Positions 10,048-22,800 of a stretch of 64,000 nt of DNA are shown piece by piece. The stretch is from Balanoglossus misakiensis. Lineage: Eukaryota > Hemichordata. Numbering within the stretch: position 1 is the stretch's first letter; each line of letters begins with the position of its first letter. The DNA lies in NCBI GenBank assembly GCA_040954595.2, contig CM082579.2, positions 7,812,001 to 7,876,000 on the forward strand, written 5' to 3'. Below the pieces are notes generated by a model. That model saw nothing but the letters and a program-made list of their open reading frames with translations, had not been told where the DNA came from and did not search any database. Both the position numbers and the translations under genes were made by a program.

Positions 10048-11406
10048 GTGAGCGACCTTTCATTCTGTGTCATATATCTGTAGACTCTAATATTCCGTCT
10101 CCAAATTGTCTCTATGTTAGGATGGATACACCTCTAAACATGTCCGTACCGATCAATGAATTTTGGCAATTAATTAAAACATTAACTACATCAAATAGCA
10201 GACGATTTGAAACATTGTTGCAATATACATGGTTACTTGACACATTGATACCTGTAATTTAAATCTACTGCAATACTAGAGTCAGTAAAAATTAATAGAT
10301 GCAGAAAAAATCAAACCGTTTTAAAACACTGTGACGCACGTACACGAGCTGTCAGATCGAAGACACACAGGGTGTGTACACACGATTAATACGGAACAAT
10401 TTTACAGTCTGTGAACACTGTTTCACGGTCCCAGAACTACTTCCTGTAATAACTCGGTATCCATTTCAAAATGGCCGCCCCCGCTGTAAGAAGACCCGTT
10501 AGGTAAACAACAGGAGTCGGACTGAACACCAGACAGCCTATACTGTGTGGCAGTAAATTTCAATTAACTGCAGTTCAGTAGAGGGACTGTGGTAGTAGTA
10601 TGTACGTAGTAGTGGTATAAACCGCGCTGGTCATCAAAAATCAGCAGCGATGTCGAAACGACTATGTGAAATTGTCACCGCCCATTCACCAAATCGATTT
10701 ACATGTATTCTTTTCTGGGCAAGCTAACTGTCAGTGTTTTAACGAGAATTTTAACAGTTCATAATTGAGCCTGTAAAGCGTTTTGTTAACATCAAGTCTA
10801 CTCGGTTAAAATCGAAAAAATAGTAGTGTCCTACATGTACATGTACAAAGTTTTGGGCAATTAGGCAAACAATAACGTGTCTACAAATTCAAGTGTTTCG
10901 TGATATTAAAGACAAGTGCCCTCATTGTTTAGTTGGTATTGTGATAAGACTAGCTTTGGGAAAACTCGATCCTATCACCACCTTAAACCCTTGTTTGCCA
11001 ATTTTAACCAGAAAAATCAAAATATCCCTAAATATATACAATCCATCACTGTTGGTATTTTGTGTCTTTTAGACACCTGCTGTGTTCATTGTCAACAACA
11101 GAAGTCATTGTTTTGTCACACTACCCAAATACTTGGGTTGTCTGCATGTATCAGTACTGTATAATTGATGAAGTGAAGTGTTTTCGGTCGGAGTTTTCAC
11201 ATCACCACAGAAGAATGTCACATCATTAATAACCAAGTATTTTGTCAAAGCCCATGATTTACTGACTGTGTCTGCAGTGTCCACAACAGCATATTGAACT
11301 CCATGGTGATACAATGTATGTTAAGTTTACTACCAACCTCTTGGTACAACTAAAACAATAAACTCAGTCATGTACCAAGACAAATTCTGTTGACAAGCAG
11401 CAATGA

Positions 11407-11440
<34 letters not shown>

Positions 11441-14400
11441 GATATTATGGTCAGCTGATTGCCAAAGAGGAGGAAAAAAACTATATATAAATGTACCAGT
11501 AGATGAATACCATGGCAACGGATCTTGTGGTGAGACAGGTCTGCAGGATGAGACGATCAAATTGTTGATTTGTGAAACTGTGAAGACATCATGTGGTGCT
11601 TGTTCTCAATTTTCATTGATTCCTGAGAGAAGCTGTGGCATCAGGTGTAAAAGGAATTTTTCATTGCTTTTGATTGAATGTAATTATAACATAGTTAAGG
11701 TACTGCACATAATGCTTCTGAGAAATTCAATGCAGTGGGAATCAATAATAGTACCATATCCGTATTTGCATTAAACGAACAAGTATTACGAATAATTATC
11801 TTCCCTCCATTGTGTTCTCGGGTTTGGTCTTTGAAGTGAACGTCATTTATTAGAATGCAGTCATTGAGGACTGCTGTCATCTTCCAGAGGCTTTTAGATT
11901 AACAAGGGTGTTGCCATGGTAACCACAGATTGGCCCATTTCATTTTGAAAAGCGTTCCAGCCTTGGCAGGTTTCTATTAACTTGGAGAGGATTTGTGTTT
12001 TTGTGTGTGTGTGCAGCATATCAGTCTTCATCCCCTGACTTTTGTACTATAGGATCTATATACAGGGTGTGAGTTGAGTTGTGACATTTCTATGAGTAGA
12101 ATAGAAAGATACATATATAGCCTGAACAGTCCAGAGTGACTGTTTGTTACTTCTCCGCATTCATGCCATAAAACAAGAAATACATGTAGACTTATTGCTC
12201 GTGTAGATTCCTGCTTCTCTCGTAAATTTGATAGCTGGCTGGACACTGAGCACAAGCTAAGCATCCATTGGCCAGTAAAATCTATTCTCTGGCAGAAATC
12301 CAACGTGCATACACTGAGCACATATTGTGTCATCATGGCTGTACTGCAGACTGGGTTCGGACAATGTTCATCTTTGTAGATTTGACAGTAACAAACCTTA
12401 CCCTTTCAGTTAATATTGTATGACTGCGTACAGACATTTTCTTTTCTGAAATTAAATGCTCCATTAATTAACATAATATCATGATTATAATATTGAATTG
12501 GTTGTGTGTGCATCACAGTGCGACCACCATGGGGTGGTGTTTTGTACACACCCTATCACTATCAGCAAGCAATCTTAGCAACACCTACTAAGCCATGATC
12601 AATGCAAGCCGGACTTCATTTGCAGTCAATCTCCCAATCTGAAATTAAACAAAACTCTCAAGGAAAAAAAGAAAAGATTTGCCCCCACGTCAGCGAGATA
12701 GTTATGGTTGGACAAAGGTAGCTCTTGGAATCTGCAGTGAATTATGGTAAGGATAGTTGTTTTATCAGGGATCTTCGCGACATCTTGTTTGGCAGATTCT
12801 TTTAACGTAAAATTCATTGGAGTCTACTCGGGGGTTGTTTACATGAGAGGAAATGTCGATTTTGCCATTGTGTAAAGAACCACTCCAAAATGGATGGCTA
12901 CACGTACCAGTAGTAAAATTCAGTGCTGTGCATTGCAAGAGTCTCCCAGACAGAGTTTAAAAGAGTGATGGGAACCTCTTTTCACGTGGTCAGTATTGAT
13001 CACCTGGGAAGTCGTGTCACGACATGAGTGCAGAGGGCTTGGGGTGTTTTAAAACTGTTTACAGTTACACCGGACAGTATTAAATTCTGCCAGTGTATCG
13101 CCCCGACCGAGCTTTTAGTCCCCGCCACTACTGTGATTAATTTCCTGCGAGATGAAAGGATTTTGTGGAGAATGTAATGTCATACTTTTCGGTACTTTAT
13201 GAAACACTGGAAGATTGCCAACTTCAGTCTTACTACAGTTCATCATTTATTGACTACGTGTGTTTGTTGAAAACTTTTTTTGTCCCCACGGGCAAGAAGT
13301 ACATTAAGTTTGACGTTGTACTGCAGATGTGAGGATGAATTGAACACCTGTGTTTTGATAGTTAGGAACCTCGGCACTTTAACACAGGCATTACAGAAAT
13401 GTCACCAAAATGTTTGGAATTGCTGGTGGATTATTTGCAGTGCTTTTGCATTGTTTTTGGAATGCTACTCGGAATGTGTTTGTGTGTTTCTGAAATGGGT
13501 ATGTAAATGTTAAGAGTTCACCATTGGTCTCTTTGCATCTCCTACAGTAGCTAGGCTCTTCTCTCAAACATGACTGTCTCAGATAATTTTATGTGCGTGG
13601 TGTCAGATGCAAAAGCATTATACACTTCCATATTTTCTTCAGAATGTCAAAATTTCTTATTGCAAGCATCCTTAATATTCACAGAAATCAGGTTTCACTG
13701 ATCCCCCCTCCCCCATCGTGGGAAAATTAATGCAATGAAAAGTAAAACTATATGTTCTCCCGATTTAAACCCCACACCACTCAAGAATGGCTGTAAAACC
13801 ACACATATTGATTTCAGTTTATTGAACACATGTCTTGCGGCAATACAAAGAAATTAAAAACTGCTACAGAACCACCTGGCTCGTGCACAGTGTATGTCGC
13901 AGTTTTATGAATTTTTTAGATTTACAACTCATTAATATTAGTCGTATTAAGCACATGTATTTTGGTACTGACTTGTCCAACATAATTGTATCGTCCCAAC
14001 CATAATACTCATGCCTCTGTGCCATTGATCTGAAGGAAACATAGAGGTCAAAGGTTACTTTTCATAGGCTTAATATAGACATTTAACTGAAAAATCAATA
14101 ACTTGTAAAACCTGAATTCCAGCAGGAAAGACAGTTGTAGAACTGTCTGGCAGTGTCACAGAAGCCCAGTTGAAACTGTTTCTGGTTTGATGTGATGTAC
14201 TAGGACTGCATTTGTGTGAATAACAGTAGAAATTTTCAATTTCTCAGTGTGAATAATAGTTCAAATTTAGAGTTTGAGTTTTGCTCAAACCATGTTAGGG
14301 GAATCTCTTACAGTAGCGTTTATTGTTTTTGAGTCATAAACTAATTCATATGCAAATGTTCCACTGGGGAGATACTTGAAAATGTTTGCAGTGTGGTGGA

Positions 14401-16816
14401 CCTGTTGCCATTTTTTTGGCTGGGTAATGATGCAGCATGGGCTCTGCTTCAGCACATTGGACTTGATTGAGGCTGTTTTGAGAAGGGCGCCCTCAGTGTT
14501 GATAAGAATCAACAGGTGGCTTCTGTCATAAAACTCATTTTGTCTGGTTTTTTACTTCATGATGTTTTGGTCAGAAAGTGTTGTTTCTTTGTTATTACAG
14601 TATTATATTAAACTGTCACATAATCTTAAAATGTGCAACAAAATTGAGAAACATGTCATGTTATCTCTTACACACTTATTACATGTAGATCGTAGTCCTG
14701 ATCAATGTATAATGAAAATGGCCATTGTCCCTACAAATCTGTATACGGTGTAACAAACCATTGCTCTACACGGACATTCAAATGGAAATCAGACTCATAC
14801 AATAAAATGTAGTTCAGTGATCACTACTTAAGAAGGGGGGGGGGCTTTGTTTGTGGCTGATAGTTTACTGTAACTAGCAAAGTGAATGATGGTTAAGAAT
14901 TTGTCATTCACGGTTGCTATGGAGGCGACTGAGCGTTCTCAGCCGTTGCTCTGGTGGCCAGAACTTCTTGTGGAAGGAACAGTGGCTACCTTTTTTGTCA
15001 TGATTTGAAGTCAGTGACATGCAGGGCGATGGTATTCCTTTGTTAAACGTACAAACACAATAACATGAATTGTTGTGCGCCTGAAGAAACATTAAATGAA
15101 CGCTGAAGAGAGTCCTAGTGTCTGTGTATTGGGTGTGAGTAAATATATCGTGAGCTTCGTGTCCTGAGGGAAGGTGCTGTTGGTTTTGTTTACTGCGTGG
15201 CTGTGGTTGCGTTCTTTCTGGATTCCACAGGCCCTCAGCGTTCGCCGTCCTGACCCTGCACCGTTTGTTTTAAAGTACGCCTTGGCAACGGCAGTGAGTT
15301 TACACACCCCGCTGGTCTGTTTGTGGGTCACAAGTTAAAAGCACCTGTTGGTCGGGCCTTTTGTACGCACCACTTGCACCGGACAATAGCCGGCGTTGGA
15401 TCACCCGAAAAAAAGTTTCAGCAGAACCGCGGTTCGACCCAGCTCGCGTGAATCGGGATAAGATTTGCTCGCAGAGTCAGCGTGTAAACACGGATGATTA
15501 GATTACACTGTAGTGTTCCGTTGGATAGGGCAAAATCAAGGGGATTTTTATTGGATTGCTACAATACTTACAATGGACTTATTGAGTCTTGTAATGGAGT
15601 GCATGAGGTCACCGAGACTGTATTAACTCGGTAGCTAAGGTCAGCATGTCATCGCCATAGTGGTCAACCTACAAGCCACAGGACAACACAGGCACAGTAA
15701 AAACGGAATGTTTTGACAGTGATTTTGTTTTGTGAACAGGTTTGGTCTTGGAGGATATTGAGGTATTCTTTTATGATTTAGTCGTTCTTTTTATAAGTTG
15801 ATGTAAGGAGGAAGTATATTTTGAGTAGTTCGGGTCATAGGTGTCTTTTTATATAGATTTTTTTCAAAAGCTTCAAAGTGCATAGTCAGTCAAGATAAAT
15901 AATCCATGCCTTCAGTCAGAACTAAGACAGTTCATATTCACGACGTCTTTGCAAGAAAAGCTTTTATCAGTTAAAACACCTTGGAAATACTGTTAGAATT
16001 GTGCATGTTCATTTGCGGGCAGTTAACAATCATTTCTAAAAAAGGAAAGGGTCATGCAGCTTAATGTTGACTTTTATATTAGTTGACCATTGACGGCTCT
16101 ATGTGTATGACTGCAGCTCAAACCAGATTATAGGAAATGCACAGCACGAAAGCTTCCAAACAAGTATTTTATTCATAGTCAGTATTTGTATAGTATTAAA
16201 TTTGAATCGCTCCTCACGAAAACAGATTTTCATTAAGTCTTCGGATTTAGAAGAATATAGAGTGCTTTACTTTCATTTACATTAGCCTTAGCTCTGTGTT
16301 TATTCTGGTTTCCTCAGAGAAGATTTGTTTGTTTTGCTTTTCAATTTCACCGAAGAGTTTTTCAATGGAGAGAGTGAATTCTTTGACATTAATACCCGTT
16401 CGGCTGCAGATAAGAGATATAGATAGACATTAACATACGGATAATAGGTGCTAAAAGGCTGTGAGACGAGGATTTTATCATTCATAGTGAGTGGTTTTGT
16501 AGGTGAGCTGGGATTTTCTGTGTCCTCTGTATTTTTCTAAGTTCATAATTACCTTTGGTCATTTTCACTGTCTCAGAATACTTACGGCGGGTTTGATTTG
16601 CACATCATCATCGGATCGCTCGGAATATTGGTTTGTGGTCCAAGTTTCAGACGAACTGCAGTCTGGTTGAACTTTCATAGTTAAACTCGAGGTGAACTTG
16701 ATTGCAACCTATCAGCTTATCAAACTCAGTGATAGAGTTTTGGCGTGCCCATCGCACACACAAGGAATTCCTGCAGAAGCAGTCCTGTATTCAAAGTCTG
16801 CACTTTTTCCTCAACC
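10048..16816. other. Long intron or intergenic stretch
   Basis: AT-rich sequence with microsatellites and no convincing exon. The open frame at 11403-11774 is driven by an ATG/GTG repeat. Poly-G lies near 14836-14845. If the exon at 9706-10047 belongs to the WD40 gene, this is its first intron and must hide one small exon to correct the phase. Confidence 0.4.
11403..11442 (+). repeat. Compound ATG/GTG trinucleotide microsatellite
   Basis: A run of ATG units passes directly into GTG units. The apparent Met-Val coding run across it is an artefact of the repeat. Confidence 0.8.
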
Positions 16817-19800
16817 ATGAACGTGTTGTCGTTCGGTCCCGCCAGCACCAAAGATGGCCACACGGTGACAGGCACCATAACAGACAGTGCAACGACCATC
16901 CCCATGTCGTGGTCTACCTCAGATATAACGGCGTTCTTGACAGAAGTCGAACGAGAACATTCCAACATTGAAGTTCTTCTTACGATCGAAGAGGTACATG
17001 TAAACACTTATATTTTATATTGAACTTTTTTTCCTTTTTAATAAAAGCTTTTATTTGACTGCCAGAAAAGCACTGATTTGCACTATTGTTGCAACATGGC
17101 AAATCTACACCCACTATCTGCAAAATCTAGAAATGAACTTTAAAACCTGATAAGCCTGAAATACGACACCTGCGTTCCTTGAGGAGGTCAAGTGAGGGTT
17201 TTAAATAAGTATCAGTTCTAGGGCCGAAAAAGGGCTCAACAATGCATGCCTCTGAAGTGGTCAAACACCACATTTACAAAATTGACAATGTATCAACAGG
17301 TAGTACCAGTCATTGGATACATTGTATCTAATTACTGTGATAAGATGACAGATCTACTAAGTGGTTTGTTCACCCCCAAAGTAACCAATATGGGCCTTAA
17401 TGAGCGGTCTTTAGCTTTGATCTTCCCACTTAACACAGGTACATGTAGACTGTAGAGCCTTCATTTTATCTTACACACCATGTATATTTCCATGAACAAC
17501 CACGGTGATACATAACTTGACCTGTTTCCATGGAAATTAACAAGAATATATCATTTTCTGATGATACATAATTCCTAATACAATGAAGCAAGTAAGCATT
17601 GTTTTTTGTTTTCCTTGGTTTTTCGACTGGTGGTTAAATAATGATTTTTTTAAAAGGAGCCTTACCTGTGGTACTCGAACCAGTCTTGGAGGCCGCATGC
17701 TTAGATGCCTCACACAAACATACATGTAGGCTTACTGCAATATGCACAGCCGCAACTGGCAGCAGTTGACCTTTGACCCCTGACAAATTTGCTTTCGCGC
17801 TGTGAAATGTATGTTGGGGTTAACGAGGGGAAGAAATTGAAACACATGTTTTTGTGGATGAATGAACAGTGATCGAACCGCTTGCGATTGCTGCAGGAAT
17901 TTAGAATGCGCTCTGTCATCGCCTTGGTAACCCAGTGAAGCCAAAATACACAAAAGAGTGGTATGTTCGTACATTCTCCACAGTTTGTGGGAAAAACTCT
18001 TACCTGAATCAGTTGCATCCCATTTAGTGGACAGCCAAGATTTATCAGGAGTTTTAATGGATAGTGTAATTGGCATACTCATGGTTTAGGGAAGTAATAT
18101 TGTAAATCGGCAGGGAAAATATATAACTTCTACATCACTGTGAAGTATAAAATACCAACTGCTAACTGTTTAATAATCGAATATATTAGAATCGGCCATA
18201 AATCATTTGCCAGGGCCGGCGTATTTCCGACGCTGTGGTTGTAACGGATATGCATTGACACGATATGAAAGTCTAACTCCACCATGGCCATGCCATTACA
18301 ATGCATTAAGGCATGTGCATAGGTATTTAGTGAGTCCATGTGCTGCGGCAACATTTTAATTATACTTTTACCACAATGCAGGGATATTTATTATTAATGG
18401 CCGACTGGCTGAATTATTTCCTGACTGTGTCGCGGGGCATACGTCAGGCGTAATGAGATTTCGGCCCCGTAATGTATTTTGGAAAAAAAAAAAAGAAGAA
18501 ACATCTGCCACAGCTCTGGCAATTGTTTACTCAGTCACCGAGGCAATGAAATTGGCGAATTCTTCACTTGTGTGGTTTTGGTGGTGTGCTGTTCAGCAGC
18601 GAGGGTTTTAAGGCAGGAACGCGAAGTTTAGCTCGTGATCGCTGATCTTTCCGGGTGTAACGCGAAATAATCCAGAGTGATCCGTAACAGGCATATTCCG
18701 TCCAGCACGGAATATTAGTAAACCACCGTGATGATGCGGAGAAGGGTCTGCATTCCCCAAGTGGATGCTGAGGAGTTTGAAAAATTTCTCAAGGAGGTAG
18801 GGGGAAAAATTTAAAGATTTTTTTGTCAGAATTTGTGAGAGGGTTACAGGAAACATTTGATGTAATTTTAGTATTCATAAATTCTAAGTATTGTGCAGAA
18901 TATGATGTGTTTGTGTTATCGGTCGGAAGTCAAAGGTGATTTTCCTGGCAAATGGTATTTTTTTTTAAATACAGAAACTTTTTAGGAACAAAAATGATTT
19001 TGTTCTGCTAGTATACAGTCAGTGTTTGGGACAAAGGACATGAACAAGTTGATACTCCTTCCAGATTTAAATCTGAAGGTGCGAAAAAATGTGCAATCAA
19101 ATCATGTTATGGTAAAATATTTATTGAGGCTGAAACATTGTTCACTATAGCTGCTTCGTCTTCGATTTTGCATTTGCAACCTGAATTCCTAATCTCCTGT
19201 GATGGGAAAATTGCATGGCAACCAGAAAATAATCTCATTTCAAAAAGGAATGATTTTGTAAATATGTGAATGCAGCAGCTGTTTATATCAAGAGAGCTTA
19301 ATATTGTTGACATCTAATAGAACTGTCATGACAATTTTCTCCAACAATCATGAATTATTGAGCTGTCCACCCCTATTTACGAGTACAGAGGCCCGGTCTC
19401 CACGTATTGATTTTATGATTTTTAAAAGTAATCAAGAGCTCAGAAACTGATGTTTGTATGCCAGCTACAAGATTGTACATTCTGTTAAATGTTTTTGCAA
19501 TATACAAATGTAAAAACCTGTTTGCACATACTGAACTGTGTTTTATATCTCTGTGTAAGGAAACATTTTGTCGAAGCGCAGTAATGAAATAGTTTTGATC
19601 CCAGTTTAAATGAAACTGAGCTATGCATAATATTCCCTGCATATACAATACCTGCATTTACAAAGTGCAGTAATCATGTATCTGGAACATATGTGGTTAT
19701 TTTGGATCAAATCATGGGATTTTGTGGTCGTGTCGGTCGTGACTTTGAGTTTGAGTCATGATCTCCCATGCATTGCCCATACTCTCTTACTGTAACAGAA

Positions 19801-22800
19801 AAACTGTTTTCATGCACATTTGGCATGTTACAATGTATACAATTGGGACCAAAACCCTTTTGTACGTGTTTCATCCTACTGTACAGATAATAACAAAAAT
19901 AGAAATCCATTTGGAGATAATAAATATTTCAAATGCTGTGTCTTTCACAAGAGTGTTGATATTTCGAACAGTTGAATAATTGATGTCATAGCTGTAAAGG
20001 TAGCTAAATATGGTTTTCAATAATGTATTAATTTATGCGTGCAATGCCCAGGATGAAACCATTTATACTTAAGGAAAAACAAAAAGCGTAACATAGTGAT
20101 ATTTGAAAAGTCAAGTAAGCATGTATGTGACATTTACTTTGAAATGGAGAATCTGCCGGTAAGTGTTTCATCTGTTGCTGGTGATCCTGTCCACCTTGTT
20201 CAACATTTTTATGATAAGATTATGGTAAAAGTTTGCTGATGGAGAAGATAAAGAGAGTATCAGACGAGGACAGACAATCAGAGAGGGGGAGGGGGAGGGG
20301 GGCCTGGTGGTGAGGGGAGATAATGGGATCAAAATGAGGGAGATGCCATATTTTACAGCTGTGTGTGTGCATCCTGTATAATATACAACACCATACAATA
20401 CAATAATTGTATTGTACATGTATTGTATCCAATGAATATCACACTATACTGTGTTGTATTGTATGGTAGAGGTACATGTATTACACATCGTTTATTCCAG
20501 GTGTATTTTCCTGGGGTATTGTGGATGATGGTGTGGTACTCCAGCACAGCACAAAACATCAGTTTTCCCGAATGGACATACATGTATCATAATACACACT
20601 ATATACTTCACATATACAGCACTGTTTCGTCCATAACATCCCCCTTCAGAATCTGATGCAACAGAGAAATCTGAGATCCAATGACTCAATTTCCATGTAC
20701 TACTTAAAAGTTTCTTCCCCAATGTCTGTGAAGTAGACAGAGCGGTGTTGATTGTCGATTCACTGTGACACACACCGGCAACAGGAAATAGTTCCAAATG
20801 GCTTTCTCTCCCGCAGAAACCTCTAAAAGCATCCGTTATCGGAAAACGATTCTGCTACTGTGTTTCCCAAAGATACCGATGAAACAGTTCCATTAAAAAT
20901 GCTCTCTGCAGTGTACCATTTAAAAGTATGGTTAGTCTTGATTCATGTAGATGTATGTTAATGATGATAATAGCGAGTTCTTATATAAAGCGCACATATC
21001 CACAAGTGATCGTGGCGCTATAGAATTTATGTTGATGAAATAAAATGTTCCCAGTATGGAGTTATCCCTTTTTCCTGTTTTTCGGCAACTGTTCTATCAG
21101 CCAGCTAATCTCTACATGTATCTTTTTTTGTTATTCGCAGATTGAAGAGAAAATTAACCTTGAGCATCTTCACAGTCTTAAAAAATCATTTGAGGTAAGT
21201 ACGCACATTTGAAGTGCTAAAACATCAGGCACTCAAAACCTGTCCAAGCAATAGTGTGTGTAACCAGACAACATTTAGAATTCAAGAAACCACTCAGATA
21301 TACAAGTGATAAAAAATTATTGTTTGAAGACTTTGAATTTGAAAAGTTTTTTTTTTTATATAACTTGAACACAATCATGCAAAGCTAATATTTTCTGCAT
21401 GTGTCATCAAAAATGAGTAATATATTTTATTTTTCAGAAATGTTAATTTTGGTTGAAATGTTTGGTTTCTCACAGGCAGCTGATACAAGTGGCACTGGAA
21501 CTCTATCACTCGAAGAATTTAAGGAAGTCATTAGGAATTCATTAGGATTGAAAAGGGTAAAGATGCATTGATATTCCCAACAACAGTGTAATCTTTTATC
21601 GAAAAGATTTGTATGTACTCTATTTATATTATAAAATATGCGATAATTATTTTATCTAGTCAAATTTTGATTGAAAAGGGTGGATATGCATTGATATTCC
21701 TGTAATCTTTATCAAAAAGATTTGTATGTACGCTATTTATATTATGATAAATATGTGATAATTATTTATCTAGTCGAATTGAATACTTGACCACCATGAT
21801 ATTTTTCCTTGTGATGAATCAATATGTGATTTATTTTATAGAGAGAAAAATAGTGCATGAAAATAATCTTTAGAAGGTTTAAATTGATTTTCTGAAGAAT
21901 TTGTTTAGTGTGGTTGAAAATTAGTAAAAGAAGTTTTTTTCAGAAAGCATAGTTTTAGTCTTATATGATATTCTCTCATCTCATGGAACCATTGTGCTCA
22001 CCCGACCTTGACTTTTAAAAGCCAATAACAAGATTTCCAACTTATTGTTGTTATTTTACCCGCAGAATGATGATCAAATTACAGCTCTATTTATGAAAAT
22101 AGATTCCCTGTCCGAGGGCAAAATAGCTTGGGTAAGTTTATGATATTAGTTTTATATACTTTTCTGTGTTGTATTTGGAAACTCTTGAAAACCAGGTATT
22201 TTCAGATCTTTGTGCAGAAAATTATAGAGGTTTAGTGCACACAGATGTAGAGATGGTTGACATTACACCATGATCACCCAAGAAATCCGTAATATGCAAT
22301 TATGCTCCAATTGTTATTTCACAACATTGCAGTGTGTACAGGTCATGACTGAGATGTGAGCATCATGCATTTTACCGCTCGCTTTTGTAGGATGAGTTCT
22401 GTACATACATGCAGTTGGAATACGCCGAGAAGGAAGATGCGTATCTTCGACAGAAAGAAGTTTCTTTCAGCACACCGGCCATGGTGGAGAGTACGCCCCA
22501 CAGGGAAACCATTTTGCGAATCAACAACATGTCAGACGGCATATTCGTTGCAGTCAGTCAGGTAAGTTTATGTACTTTGTTTGGTTTACGGTTGCCCCAT
22601 TCCCTGCCAAGTATCTTCCACCTTCAACAAAATATGATTTTTTTGCTCAATCTCGTAGACATTTCTAAATGACAAGACCTTTCAATTGCAGTTGTGATGG
22701 AAAAAATTGGTACAACCCTGCTCCAAAAATGTATTTGCGAAGTAAAATTGTATGATTCGACAAAATGTAGGCTAAAATTATATTTGTGTGTGTAATGATA

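Noticed and set aside
11403-11774. 123-codon open frame starting with poly-Met/Val
   Set aside because: Driven by the ATG/GTG repeat; the remainder has no domain and lies in intron or intergenic sequence.
17645-17720. Functional tRNA gene
   Set aside because: A B-box-like GGTTCGAG is present but the T stem does not pair and no proper acceptor stem is visible; kept only as a possible SINE relic.
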